NCBI GenBank assembly: GCA_016786495.1
Contig: JAEUUJ010000025.1
Coordinates: 1-64,000, forward strand
DNA length: 64,000 nt
DNA from: Cyclobacteriaceae bacterium
GTDB taxonomy: Bacteria; Bacteroidota; Bacteroidia; Cytophagales; Cyclobacteriaceae
Reading direction: 5' to 3'
Position numbers and translations under genes: made by a program. The notes under the pieces were generated by a model that saw only the letters and a program-made list of their open reading frames with translations, was not told the DNA's origin and searched no databases. This document shows, piece by piece, positions 51,970 to 61,295 of the stretch (position 1 is the stretch's first letter; each line of letters starts with the position of its first letter).

Positions 51970-54900
51970 ATGAAACGTCTCATTTTTACATTTTTTGGCC
52001 TGTTTTCGGCTTTTTCGGGATTTTCCCAGTACGGTAATGAATGGGTAAAATTCAATCAGCCCTATTACAAGATATCGGTCGCAAAAGATGGCCTCTATCG
52101 TCTAACCACCACTGATCTCCAAAATGCGGGTTTCCCGGTAGCCACTACCAATCCACAACAAATTCAGATTTTCCATCGCGGCATTGAACAACAGATTCGC
52201 GTGGCGGGCGAACTAGACGGTACGCTTAACCTTGGTGATTACATAGAGTTCTACGGCCAAAAGAATACGGGCGTCAGCGACCGCGAACTTTACCAACCGT
52301 CCACACAACCGCATCAATATTATAATTTATACAGCGACACCACTGCGTACTTTCTTACGGTAAGCACAACCACTCCGGGGCTCCGGATGTCGTTTTTCTC
52401 GGAAGTGAATTTCGGTTTACCGGCAGAATCATTCCATACAGATCAGAAACTCCTCCTGATCACGAATGACTATAACACGGGAACCCGATACCTTGAATTC
52501 ATCCAAAATACTTTTTTCGAAACGGGCGAAGGCTGGACCGGTCAGGAACTGAGCAGCGGCAATGCGCTAACCTATACGTTAACGGATATCAATAACACCT
52601 CGCAAAGTTCCGGCAACCCGATTCTGGAAGTTCAGGTTGTAGGCCGGCAGGAAGCAAGTCACAATGTTGAAGTGTGGGTGGGTCCATCCTCACCCTCGCG
52701 CCTCTTCGGGCAGCAATCCCTTTACGGAGCGCAGGTAGTTACGTTGAACGGTGCCCTAAACTGGTCGGACATCGGCCCAGACGGCCGACTCTTTGTGCAG
52801 GTTAAATCAACCGGCAGTGGTTCCCGGATCAGTGCCTCGTATGTCAAACTTCAGTATCCGCAAACGTTTAATGCAGCGGGGGCGACTGAAAAAGTATTTA
52901 CGCTCAATCCGAATCCGGGTAACAAATCATACCTCGAAATTACAAACGCAGCACCCAATACACAGTTGTTTGATGTGACCGATCCGAATAACGTTGTGGC
53001 GATCGATCCGAAAGGCACCACCACACTGAAACCGGTGATCGACAACACGGTTGCATCGCGCAAAATTTTCGCGACTTCGGTTTTTACCACTCCGCCGGTC
53101 AAACGGGTATCGTTCCGCACGCTTGGTCCTTCGGGCGAATATGTGATTATCAGCAACAAAGCGCTGATGAAACCTGCTGCACCCTACAGCGATCCCGTAA
53201 AAGCCTACGCTGCCTATCGCGCTTCCGCGGAAGGCGGTTCGTACGACACGCTGACCGTGGACATGGATCAACTGTACAATCAGTTTAACTATGGCGAGAT
53301 TTCACCACTGGCGATCACGCGCTTTATGCGATACCTTGTGGAGCAGGGAAATCCGAAGTATCTCTTTCTCATTGGTAAAGGACTTGATGTGTGGTATAAC
53401 TATCATCGTAATCCATCTGCGTTTGCGTTAAAAGATCTTGTGCCCACAGCGGGTATGCCGGCTTCGGATATTTATTTCACTGCGGGACTTACCGGTGACA
53501 ATCCCTATGAGCCTGCAGTGCCAACGGGCCGCATCACCGCAAGTTCTCCTCAAGACGTTGCTGCATACCTGAATAAGGTGAAAGAAATGGAGTCACAACC
53601 GTTTGACGGTTTGTGGCGGAAGAATATTCTGCATTTGAGCGGGGGCATTCAAACGGGTGAACCCGCAAAGTTTGCCGGATATCTCAAAGAAATAGAACCC
53701 ATTGCACAGGAATTTTATCTCGGAGGTCACGTAACGGCGCTCTCAAAAACGAATATTGGTTTTGAACTTTTTAATATTTCCGACTACGTTAACGATGGAC
53801 TAAACCTGGTCACGCTGTTCGGACATTCATCACCGGGAACAAATGACGTTAACATTGGCTTTGTAAGTGCACCGGATCTGGGTTACAACAATCCCGGTAA
53901 ATACCCGATGTTTCTGATCAATGGATGCAATGCGGGGGATTTCTTTGCCCTCACCACACGGTACGGTGAAGATTGGATCAATACACCCAACAAGGGTGCC
54001 GTTGGCTTTATGGCGAATACCTCGTTCGGGTTTGAAGACATGCTGCTGACGTATTCGCATACGCTCTATTCCGTTGGATACGGTGATTCGGTTTTTATCC
54101 ACAAGGGAATCGGTGACGTGCAAAAGGAAGTTGTCAAACAAACTACGAACAACAATAGCTCGTTACGGATGGTTACGCAGGCGCAGCAGATGCTGTTATT
54201 GGGCGATCCTGCGGTGTCGCTCTTTGGCACCAATAAACCGGATTATGAAGTAAACGGCGCAAACATTTTTGCGGAATCGTATACGGCCGACCCGATCACT
54301 GCGGTGAGTGATTCGTTTGCACTGAACATCGTGGTGCGGAATTTTGGCCGCGCGAAAGAAGATACGCTCGACATCCGCGTCACCCGTTTGCTAAGCGATA
54401 ATACCACCATCACCTACGACTCAACGTTCCTGCCGGTACTGTACAGCGATACGCTCACGTTTAACATTCCGCGCGACAGCAAAGGCGCAGGTAACAATAC
54501 ATTTACAATTACGCTTGATCCGGATAACCGGGCAGTAGAATCAAACGAAAATAATAACGTCACCGATTTTTCTTTACTGATTCCGATGAATGCGGCCCGG
54601 GGACTTTATCCGCAGGGATTTGGTATCGTTAATTCGCTTACCACGAACCTGGTTGTTCAAAGCACCAATCCGCTGGACGATGCCCGCGACTTTGTAATTC
54701 AGTTGGATACAACCGATCGGTTTGACAGTCCCTTTAGTAAAGAGTTCGCGGTAAACGGAAAGGTTATCAGCCAAGCGGTTAATCTCATCGGAACGGTTGA
54801 TACGCTGGCATATTACTGGCGTGTAAAACTGGCACAGCCCGGGGAAAACGAAAGCGCTGACTGGGCAACCCATTCATTCACGTACATCCAGAACGGACCA

Positions 54901-56904
54901 GAAGGCTGGGCGCAGGTCGACTTCCCGCAGTTTGGAAGCAATGAAACCATCGGGTTAACAAAAGATCAGGAAAGTAAAAAGCTTGAACTTCAGGAAACAG
55001 TAACCAGTATTTCCATTAAAACCCTCGGGGTGAATTATCCGGGGTATGTCACCAATGCCGCGCTTCCGCGAACGTATCATCCCGAACTTTCAGTTAAAGT
55101 GAATGATTCGGAATATCATCCGGTGTCGCTGGTTACGGCAACTCCGGGATTGGGTTGTCGCAAGAATTCGATCAGCCTGATGGCGTTCAAAAAGACCACG
55201 GCCTTGCCGTACATGCCCGTTTCTGTTCAGTATCCGGATGCCCGTGCGTGTGGCAAGCGGCCGGAGATCATTACGAACTACACCACGTCCGACATCACCA
55301 GTGGCGATGGAAAAGATATCATCGCATACATCAACAATGTTTCTGTTGGCGATTCGGTTATTTTGTTTTCGTTAGGCAGTCCGGGCTACTCGTCATGGCC
55401 GGCTGCTGTTAATACAAAACTGGCAGAACTGGGAATTGCGGCTGCACAACTCGCGGCACTGCAGCCGGGTGAACCAGTCGTGATTTTTGCACGCAAGGGA
55501 TCTGTACCAGGAACAGCAATCATTAAACGCACCAGTGGCTCACCGGCCGAATCACAATCGCTTTCGGTGAGTGCGAGTGTCACCGGCCGCCATGTATCCG
55601 GTGACATGAAGTCGGCTGTGATTGGCCCGGCTACGGAGTGGCAAAAGATTTCGTTCACCGGAAACGTATCGGAAGTTCCGGTAACAGATGAATTTAGTTT
55701 TGATGTTATCGGTATTTCATTGACCGGATTGAAAACACCGTTGTTTACCGACGTTACTTCCGCATCGCTCAACATTGCAGGCCTGGATCCAGCAACGTAC
55801 CCGTATTTGCAACTGATCTTTCATGCCGCCGATGAGATCAATCTTACTTCACCGCAGCTTGAGAACTGGATTGTGGAGTACACCCCGGCAGCCGAAGGCG
55901 TGCTCACCTACACCGGTGAAACGACAGCCCGGACTCTGGCCGAAGGAGAAATCTATACCGGGACCTATGGTTTCATGAATATCTCCGGCAAGCAATTCGG
56001 TGATTCACTTACGGTTCAATACACCGTTTACAACAAGGCACTGCATACCTCCGATATCCGAGTGAAGAAAATTCCGGCTCCGGCTCCGGGCGAAGAAACA
56101 ACGTTTGATTTAAGTTATGCTACGGATAACAAAGCCGGCCTTAACGATGTGCGTGTCTATGTAAATCCGCGGGTGTTGCCCGAACTCTATTACGACAACA
56201 ACGTGCTCGTGCTGCCGGAGTTCCTGAACGTGCAGGGCGATATCTTTAATCCGGTAGTGGATGTTACCATCGATGGCCGGTATGTGGTTGACGGTGATTA
56301 CGTTTCGGCCAGTCCGAAAATTGTCATTCAGGTTTGGGATGAAAACCCGGTCCGGTTTAAAACCGATACTACGGGGGTGGAGATATTTCTTAAGTATCCG
56401 GGTGATAACGAATTTACCGCGATCCATTTTTCCCGTGACGACATCCAATGGTTTCCCGCTACTACCGTTTCCAATTTCCGGGTTGAGTTCAATCCGCTCG
56501 GTCTGCCGGAAGGCAACTACATCCTAAAAGTGAATGCGGAAGACGCGAATGGAAATTCAGGCGGAACTGAACCGTATGTGGTGAACTTTGTTGTGCTGGC
56601 CGACAATTCCGTAGTGATTGAAAAACCTTATCCGAATCCCGCGCAAAGCAACGTTTTCTTTACCATCGTGATTACAGGCGATCAGCAACCCGATGCCTTG
56701 TTCCTCGAGATCCTGAATGCGAACGGCCAACCCGTGGCTACGTTTACCAAACGCGATATTTTTGTGGGTACAAATGTATTGGTGTGGCAACGGCAAAATG
56801 CGGAGGGTAACAGCGTTCCGGACGGAATGTACCTTTACCGCATGATTCTCACCCGCGGAACAAAGCAGTTAAAAACGGCCACTGGAAAGTTAATTGTGAA
56901 GTAA
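51970..56904 (+). CDS. C25 gingipain-like cysteine peptidase with type IX secretion domain (PorU-like)
   Basis: About 1644 residues; the ATG at 51970 gives the signal MKRLIFTFFGLFSAFSGFSQ, whereas an upstream TTG is unlikely. The catalytic C25 domain (about 420-770) has His619 in VTLFGHSSPGTND and Cys653 in FLINGCNAGDFFAL. CARDB-like and Ig-like domains follow (LNIVVRNFGRAKEDTLDIRV), then beta domains and a type IX sorting domain (IEKPYPNPAQSNVFFTIV). PorU, the sortase of the type IX system, also combines C25 with a sorting domain, but it is about 1150 residues long, so this is a longer relative, possibly PorU2-like or a surface protease. It has no visible type IX neighbours. Confidence 0.85.
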   Translation: MKRLIFTFFGLFSAFSGFSQYGNEWVKFNQPYYKISVAKDGLYRLTTTDLQNAGFPVATTNPQQIQIFHRGIEQQIRVAGELDGTLNLGDYIEFYGQKNTGVSDRELYQPSTQPHQYYNLYSDTTAYFLTVSTTTPGLRMSFFSEVNFGLPAESFHTDQKLLLITNDYNTGTRYLEFIQNTFFETGEGWTGQELSSGNALTYTLTDINNTSQSSGNPILEVQVVGRQEASHNVEVWVGPSSPSRLFGQQSLYGAQVVTLNGALNWSDIGPDGRLFVQVKSTGSGSRISASYVKLQYPQTFNAAGATEKVFTLNPNPGNKSYLEITNAAPNTQLFDVTDPNNVVAIDPKGTTTLKPVIDNTVASRKIFATSVFTTPPVKRVSFRTLGPSGEYVIISNKALMKPAAPYSDPVKAYAAYRASAEGGSYDTLTVDMDQLYNQFNYGEISPLAITRFMRYLVEQGNPKYLFLIGKGLDVWYNYHRNPSAFALKDLVPTAGMPASDIYFTAGLTGDNPYEPAVPTGRITASSPQDVAAYLNKVKEMESQPFDGLWRKNILHLSGGIQTGEPAKFAGYLKEIEPIAQEFYLGGHVTALSKTNIGFELFNISDYVNDGLNLVTLFGHSSPGTNDVNIGFVSAPDLGYNNPGKYPMFLINGCNAGDFFALTTRYGEDWINTPNKGAVGFMANTSFGFEDMLLTYSHTLYSVGYGDSVFIHKGIGDVQKEVVKQTTNNNSSLRMVTQAQQMLLLGDPAVSLFGTNKPDYEVNGANIFAESYTADPITAVSDSFALNIVVRNFGRAKEDTLDIRVTRLLSDNTTITYDSTFLPVLYSDTLTFNIPRDSKGAGNNTFTITLDPDNRAVESNENNNVTDFSLLIPMNAARGLYPQGFGIVNSLTTNLVVQSTNPLDDARDFVIQLDTTDRFDSPFSKEFAVNGKVISQAVNLIGTVDTLAYYWRVKLAQPGENESADWATHSFTYIQNGPEGWAQVDFPQFGSNETIGLTKDQESKKLELQETVTSISIKTLGVNYPGYVTNAALPRTYHPELSVKVNDSEYHPVSLVTATPGLGCRKNSISLMAFKKTTALPYMPVSVQYPDARACGKRPEIITNYTTSDITSGDGKDIIAYINNVSVGDSVILFSLGSPGYSSWPAAVNTKLAELGIAAAQLAALQPGEPVVIFARKGSVPGTAIIKRTSGSPAESQSLSVSASVTGRHVSGDMKSAVIGPATEWQKISFTGNVSEVPVTDEFSFDVIGISLTGLKTPLFTDVTSASLNIAGLDPATYPYLQLIFHAADEINLTSPQLENWIVEYTPAAEGVLTYTGETTARTLAEGEIYTGTYGFMNISGKQFGDSLTVQYTVYNKALHTSDIRVKKIPAPAPGEETTFDLSYATDNKAGLNDVRVYVNPRVLPELYYDNNVLVLPEFLNVQGDIFNPVVDVTIDGRYVVDGDYVSASPKIVIQVWDENPVRFKTDTTGVEIFLKYPGDNEFTAIHFSRDDIQWFPATTVSNFRVEFNPLGLPEGNYILKVNAEDANGNSGGTEPYVVNFVVLADNSVVIEKPYPNPAQSNVFFTIVITGDQQPDALFLEILNANGQPVATFTKRDIFVGTNVLVWQRQNAEGNSVPDGMYLYRMILTRGTKQLKTATGKLIVK

Positions 56905-56925
56905 TCCGGCTTCCGGAATTTTCTT
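56905..56925. terminator. Small hairpin between convergent genes
   Basis: TCCGG and CCGGA around CTT, followed by ATTTTCTT on the + strand. It lies at the convergent ends of the C25 peptidase and carbonic anhydrase genes. The stem is short, so this is a weak candidate. Confidence 0.35.
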
Positions 56926-57553
56926 AGAGTTCGTACGTATAGATATCGGAAAGTCCTTTCAGGATTTTTGCGAAATCGATTTTCAAATCAATCAGCTTTC
57001 CGGTTTTCACATCAAACACCCAGCCGTGAATGGTGAGTCCACGCTCACGAAAGGCCTGCTGCACGTCAATGGTCTTGAGCAGGTTAACGCATTGCTCCTG
57101 TACGTTCAGTTCCACCAGGCGTTTGTAGCGGGTTTCTTCATCGGAAATGGCGTTCAATTCTTCTTTGTGAAGACGATAAACGTCCTGAATGTTTCGAAGC
57201 CACAGGTTAATGATCCCCATGTCGGTCGATTCCATCGCAGCTTTCACACCTCCGCAGTAGTAATGTCCGCACACAACAATGTGCTGTACCTTGAGGTATT
57301 GCACCGCATAGTTCACAACCGACATCACGTTGATATCACTGTTCGCAATCACGTTGGCAATGTTGCGATGAACAAACACTTCACCGGGTCGCGCACCCAT
57401 CATTTCTTCTGCCGTTACCCTGCTGTCGGAGCAACCGATGTACAAAATCTCCGGTGACTGACCTTTTGAAAGATCATTGAAATAGTCTGGATCAAGCCGC
57501 AGGTGTTCTTCAATCCATTGTTGGTTGCTCTCTACTATCTTTTCAAAATTCAT
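56924..57553 (-). CDS. Beta-class carbonic anhydrase
   Basis: A 209-residue zinc enzyme that interconverts carbon dioxide and bicarbonate. The zinc ligands are Cys41 (with the Asp43-Arg45 dyad, CSDSRV), His97 and Cys100 in VVCGHYYCGGVKAAM. The phrase FVHRNIANVI is the usual active-site strand. All residues are present. The length is normal for the class, and no signal peptide is seen, so it is cytoplasmic. The gene stands alone and is convergent with the C25 peptidase gene. Expression may depend on carbon dioxide supply, but no control site was recognised. Confidence 0.93.
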   Translation of the reverse strand: MNFEKIVESNQQWIEEHLRLDPDYFNDLSKGQSPEILYIGCSDSRVTAEEMMGARPGEVFVHRNIANVIANSDINVMSVVNYAVQYLKVQHIVVCGHYYCGGVKAAMESTDMGIINLWLRNIQDVYRLHKEELNAISDEETRYKRLVELNVQEQCVNLLKTIDVQQAFRERGLTIHGWVFDVKTGKLIDLKIDFAKILKGLSDIYTYEL

Positions 57554-57655
57554 AGGCCGCGCGGAAAATTGAGAGCCTAAACTACAAAAGAAAACGCATA
57601 CACGGGGAGCGAAATTGCCATCCTTTTATGAACGGATGATCTCCATAAAATAACT

Positions 57656-57690
57656 GCTGCCGCCAGACTTAACATGTGTCCGGCGGCAGC
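57656..57690 (-). terminator. Strong hairpin, terminator of the 57.7-58.2 kb gene
   Basis: GCTGCCGCC (57656-57664) and GGCGGCAGC (57682-57690) form a perfect 9-bp stem. On the minus strand AGTTATTTTA follows; on the plus strand TTTT follows. It starts 24 bp after the stop of the upstream minus-strand gene. Confidence 0.65.
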
Positions 57691-57713
57691 TTTTGGGATG
57701 ATTAATCTGCAAC

Positions 57714-58178
57714 CTACCGGGTGCTGGCTTGTGCTGCGCGCGAAGCAAGGTTGACTAATACTTTTCCGTCTTTCATCAAGTCGGAAGAATAAAAGAGCGA
57801 AACATTTTTTCCGTTTAGATCTTTTTGAACGGCAACAATATCTTTTATTGAAATCGTCATCACAGGCGATCCGCCCGGAGTAACGTTAGCAAACTTCCAT
57901 TCCTTCAGTATTCGCTGCTGGTCTTTAAGCACAAGCTTCCGGTTTGTTCCCGTTTGCCCACAGTGACTAAACGTAACCCGGAGATTTTCGGTTGGAGTCG
58001 TAGCCGAAAGGTCCACCGTTTTAACGGTTTTGTCCATATGAAGGAATTGCTGTACAGCAAGTGTTTTTCCGACATAGATTTCAAAGTTGTCGCCTCCCCG
58101 CAGGGTGAACGCCATCAAGGGTGTAGTGAATACTGCTATAACAAATAGCGCAAAGCGGATTTTTGCTGACTTTTTCAT
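57714..58178 (-). CDS. Small secreted protein of unknown function
   Basis: About 154 residues from the ATG at 58178, MKKSAKIRFALFVIAVFTT, a signal peptide with cleavage near PLMA. An upstream ATG (58205) would add nine polar residues and is less likely. The mature part has beta-like runs (DNFEIYVGKTLAVQQFLHMD, ENLRVTFSHCGQTGTNRKLV) and a late NGKNVSLFYSSDLMKDGKVL. I recognise no family. Terminator sequence follows the stop. There are no close same-strand neighbours. Periplasmic or surface location is likely. Confidence 0.7.
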   Translation of the reverse strand: MKKSAKIRFALFVIAVFTTPLMAFTLRGGDNFEIYVGKTLAVQQFLHMDKTVKTVDLSATTPTENLRVTFSHCGQTGTNRKLVLKDQQRILKEWKFANVTPGGSPVMTISIKDIVAVQKDLNGKNVSLFYSSDLMKDGKVLVNLASRAAQASTR

Positions 58179-58316
58179 GATACTGTTGGTTGAGTGAAAC
58201 ATCATTTTACTTCAATCAACGCAAGTCACCGCAGTCATGACGGCCGGTATGACGCATGGTACTGTTTTCTTGATGAACTGCACCCATTCCCGGATGTCAG
58301 GGGTTTGTCAGGCAGA

Positions 58317-58706
58317 TTAGTCTTCTTTCAGATTTGATTTTATGCAGCCCAGTCCATGCCAGAATTCCTTTGGGTACGAGAGCACGATGTTGGTTTGCTT
58401 TCCATTAAGGGTTGCGGCTTTCATGTTTAAATTAAGTTCGTAGCCCGAATCGAGGAGGTGATACTCCACGCTGCTTAAATGGGCAGAGTCAAATGAATTC
58501 AAAAACTGCAGATCGCTGAGTGATGCGGGATATTTACCGGTCCTCAATTTGTGCAGCTCAATCTCACCAAGCATCCCGCGGAATGCCTGATCGGCAATGG
58601 TAATCTGCATTTTATTCATCTGGTCGTTCATCTTCTCCTTTAAATCGGCTGGGAAGCAGGAGGGGAGTATAAGCGTTATCGCCAGGATGTAGCATAAATT
58701 TTTCAT
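58317..58706 (-). CDS. Small lipoprotein with pilin-like pseudopilin features
   Basis: About 129 residues from the ATG at 58706, MKNLCYILAITLILPSC, with lipobox LPSC and Cys17 lipidated. The longer frame to 58757 adds a His/Asn-rich stretch overlapping the hydrolase gene end and is unlikely. The mature part starts with a coil-like helix (LKEKMNDQMNKMQITIADQA), then FRGMLGEIELHKLRTGKYPA followed by SLSDLQFL, which resembles the type II secretion pseudopilin pattern of a short helix then a TGKYPxSLxxL turn. A role is not assigned. It lies 17 bp after the alpha/beta hydrolase stop, same strand. Confidence 0.7.
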   Translation of the reverse strand: MKNLCYILAITLILPSCFPADLKEKMNDQMNKMQITIADQAFRGMLGEIELHKLRTGKYPASLSDLQFLNSFDSAHLSSVEYHLLDSGYELNLNMKAATLNGKQTNIVLSYPKEFWHGLGCIKSNLKED

Positions 58707-58722
58707 AGGGTGAGGTTTAGTG

Positions 58723-59370
58723 TTAAGGGAGTGATTCGATCCATGTCTGTGTTGCATCTGCCAGTTCAGGAATGAAAATCTTCTTTCCTGATTTAAACGA
58801 ATGATCAGCGCCTTCGAAAATTTCGAGTGTGGCAGTCTTCAATTTTTTTGTAACCTGTTTAATCAGCTTCAGTTCCGCCAGCGCATCGCGCGAGCCCTGC
58901 AGGAATAACATCGGCACCGCCACGGTCTTCAGATGATCGGCCCTGTCCACACCCGGATCTCCGGCTGCGTGCAGCGGGAATCCATAGAAGAGTAACCCGT
59001 TGACGTACGCAGGATGATTTTTGGACAGGTATTGTGAGGTCATGCGGCCTCCGAACGACTTTCCTGCTCCGAATATTTTTGCCTTCGGGAACAGCTCGTG
59101 TGCTTTCGCCAAAACCATCTCTGCGGTTTTCGTGGCTACGGCAGGCACGTCCGGTCGCTTCTTTCCGTTCTCCATGTAGGGAAAATTATAGCGCAGCGTG
59201 CCGATATTTCGCGCAGCCAGCGCCTCCGACAAGTCGGTCATAAAGATATGGTTCATGCCGGCCCCTGCACCGTGGGCAAGTACGATCAAGGCTTTCATGT
59301 TCGGTGGTTCAAGCAATGCGGCAGAAACCGTCCCGATGGTTTCTGAAATTTTGATTTTCAATTGCTTCAT
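58723..59370 (-). CDS. Alpha/beta hydrolase, dienelactone hydrolase-like
   Basis: A 215-residue cytoplasmic esterase or hydrolase. LIVLAHGAGAGMNHIFM is the oxyanion-hole segment HGAGAG. The nucleophile elbow is GAGKSFGGRMTSQYL, with Ser in GKSFGG. The Asp is in FLQGSRDALAEL, and the late His is in EGADHSFKSGKK. This matches the KANL3/Tex30 family of small hydrolases. The substrate is unknown. It is divergent from the histidine kinase gene with 155 bp between, and precedes the small lipoprotein gene on the same strand. Confidence 0.85.
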   Translation of the reverse strand: MKQLKIKISETIGTVSAALLEPPNMKALIVLAHGAGAGMNHIFMTDLSEALAARNIGTLRYNFPYMENGKKRPDVPAVATKTAEMVLAKAHELFPKAKIFGAGKSFGGRMTSQYLSKNHPAYVNGLLFYGFPLHAAGDPGVDRADHLKTVAVPMLFLQGSRDALAELKLIKQVTKKLKTATLEIFEGADHSFKSGKKIFIPELADATQTWIESLP

Positions 59371-59525
59371 ACGTTTGTTACCCGGAAGGTTAAGATACGG
59401 AAAAATGAACGCAGTGCCCGGCCGTTTTTCCGCGGCAAGAAGTCCGGTTAAAAAATCAATAAAAATAAACCTGAGTAAGCCTTTCGGGTAACGCGGGAAA
59501 ACTTTTAACTTTCGCAGTTATCCGT

Positions 59526-60881
59526 ATGTCGCTAACCTTCGCAAATTTCGTTAGGGCGATCATCTTCAGAAAAGAAGACCAGCGTAATCTATCCTATACA
59601 CAGTATAAAAGAATACTGCTCACGGGTCAGCTTAGTCTGATCTCGTTTGCAGTCGTGCTTATGTATGCAGTATTCGATCTTGCGTTTGGGATCTACTACA
59701 CCTGGTCATACCAATTGGCGTGTGGAGTAATAATTGCGCTCGGCTGGTACCTGAACCGGTTGGGATATCATACCGTGGGAAGCCTTATTCTGGGTATCGG
59801 CATAAACCTGACGGTGATGGTATTTTCGAGCCTCGAACAGGTGAGTACCGGGCTTTACATGTTTTACATGACCACCGCGGTGGGCGCGTATGCCGTTTTT
59901 GGATATGAGGGCCGAAAAAAGGCAATGTTCATTGCTGCGTTGTCGATTGCCTGTTTTTTGATCATGGTATTTGTGCCCTTCGAAATCTTACCGCGGCATT
60001 CCTATTCCGAAACGTACATCCGGGCCAACCTGATTTTCAATTTTCTCATCAGCCTGATTGCCTGCGTAACGATCATTCATTTCATGCTCGCCATCCACCA
60101 ACGCTCCGAGAGTATTTTGATGGAGGATGAACAAAAACTGTTGATGCAAAACCGGGAGCTTACTAAAATCAACAGTGAACTGGATAAGTTTGTATACAGC
60201 ACTTCGCATGACCTTCGCGCTCCGCTCAGTTCGGTACGCGGACTGATCCAACTCCTGGAACGCGAAACAAATCCGGATGAATTTAAACTCTACCTCGGTC
60301 TGATGAAAAACCGGGTCGATAACCTCGATAAATTTATAACGGACATTTCTGATTACTCACGAAACAGCAGAACCGAGGTTACCCAAACTCCGGTGCAGGT
60401 AAAAGAGTGCATTGGTCAGGTACTCGACAGCCTCCGGTTCTATCCGGGGTCCGAACGCGTACAGATGCAGGTCAATGTGCCGGAAGATTTGTCGATCGTG
60501 TCCGACCCGATGCGACTGCAACTGGTAATCGGCAACCTGGTATCCAATGCGTTTAAGTATTATGATTCCGCCAAAGCGGAGCATTATCTGAAGATCTCCG
60601 CCAATGTGCATGACTCTGAACTTGATCTTACGTTTTCCGACAATGGAATCGGCATCGTGCCGGAACGTTTATCACGGGTGTTCGACATGTTTTTCCAGGC
60701 GCATGAGAAATCCGTAGGCTCAGGCCTCGGTCTTTATATTGTTAAAGAAACCATGGAAAAATTAGGCGGCTCCATTCGGGCACAATCTGCGCAGGGCGTT
60801 GGCTCGACCTTTATTATGAGCCTGCCGCTGATCCCGGAACGCGCTGCTTCCGGTGATGCCGGATCGCCAAAAATGCCGTGA
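59526..60881 (+). CDS. Membrane histidine kinase (orphan sensor)
   Basis: A 451-residue sensor kinase. Six hydrophobic helices span about residues 30-190 and form the sensor part. A coiled linker with KLLMQNRELTKINSELDKFV leads to the HisKA domain, with phosphoacceptor His228 in STSHDLRAPLSSVRGL. The ATPase part shows NLVSNAFKYYDSAKAE (N box), FSDNGIGIVPERLSR (G1) and GSGLGLYIVKE (G2). No receiver domain or PAS domain was seen, and no response regulator lies nearby, so its partner is elsewhere. Its 3' end overlaps the next convergent gene by 68 bases. The signal sensed is not evident. Confidence 0.9.
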   Translation: MSLTFANFVRAIIFRKEDQRNLSYTQYKRILLTGQLSLISFAVVLMYAVFDLAFGIYYTWSYQLACGVIIALGWYLNRLGYHTVGSLILGIGINLTVMVFSSLEQVSTGLYMFYMTTAVGAYAVFGYEGRKKAMFIAALSIACFLIMVFVPFEILPRHSYSETYIRANLIFNFLISLIACVTIIHFMLAIHQRSESILMEDEQKLLMQNRELTKINSELDKFVYSTSHDLRAPLSSVRGLIQLLERETNPDEFKLYLGLMKNRVDNLDKFITDISDYSRNSRTEVTQTPVQVKECIGQVLDSLRFYPGSERVQMQVNVPEDLSIVSDPMRLQLVIGNLVSNAFKYYDSAKAEHYLKISANVHDSELDLTFSDNGIGIVPERLSRVFDMFFQAHEKSVGSGLGLYIVKETMEKLGGSIRAQSAQGVGSTFIMSLPLIPERAASGDAGSPKMP

Positions 60882-61212
60882 TCATAAACGGCAGCGTTGA
60901 CGCCAGTATTCGCCAATTTGTATCGAGGATCCCGATAAAGAACATCAAGCCAAGCAGGAGTCCAATTCCCGCCATACCAATATAAGTCAACCACCGGCTT
61001 GGTGTTTTCTGCAGGATCGTGGTAAACAGCACCAATTGGCCAAGCAGTGGAAGCACAGTAAACGGATGGATGATGGATTGCGGATCGCTGAACATCTTGG
61101 TGATGATTTCGGTCTCCGCCTGAAACAGGAACATGTGACTGCCCGCTCCCCATTCGAGGTAGCCGAAGAGAGACGTCACAATCAGCAGGGCATTAAGAAT
61201 TTTTGCTTTCAT
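60814..61212 (-). CDS. Small membrane protein, four helices
   Basis: About 132 residues from the ATG at 61212 (MKAKILNALLIVTSLFGYLE). The longer frame to 61245 is less likely. It has four hydrophobic segments, including FTVLPLLGQLVLFTTILQKT and YIGMAGIGLLLGLMFFIGIL. It ends with a basic tail HHRKQRVPGSAAGS. I recognise no family. Its last 68 bases overlap the end of the kinase gene on the other strand, so the two are convergent and overlapping. Confidence 0.7.
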   Translation of the reverse strand: MKAKILNALLIVTSLFGYLEWGAGSHMFLFQAETEIITKMFSDPQSIIHPFTVLPLLGQLVLFTTILQKTPSRWLTYIGMAGIGLLLGLMFFIGILDTNWRILASTLPFMITAFLAIRHHRKQRVPGSAAGS

Positions 61213-61295
61213 ACCAAAAGAGATTGAATGCAAAGGGTATTGCAAATATATTCAATCTCTCCCGATATTGTTTAACGTTCTTGCATGACAATCAG

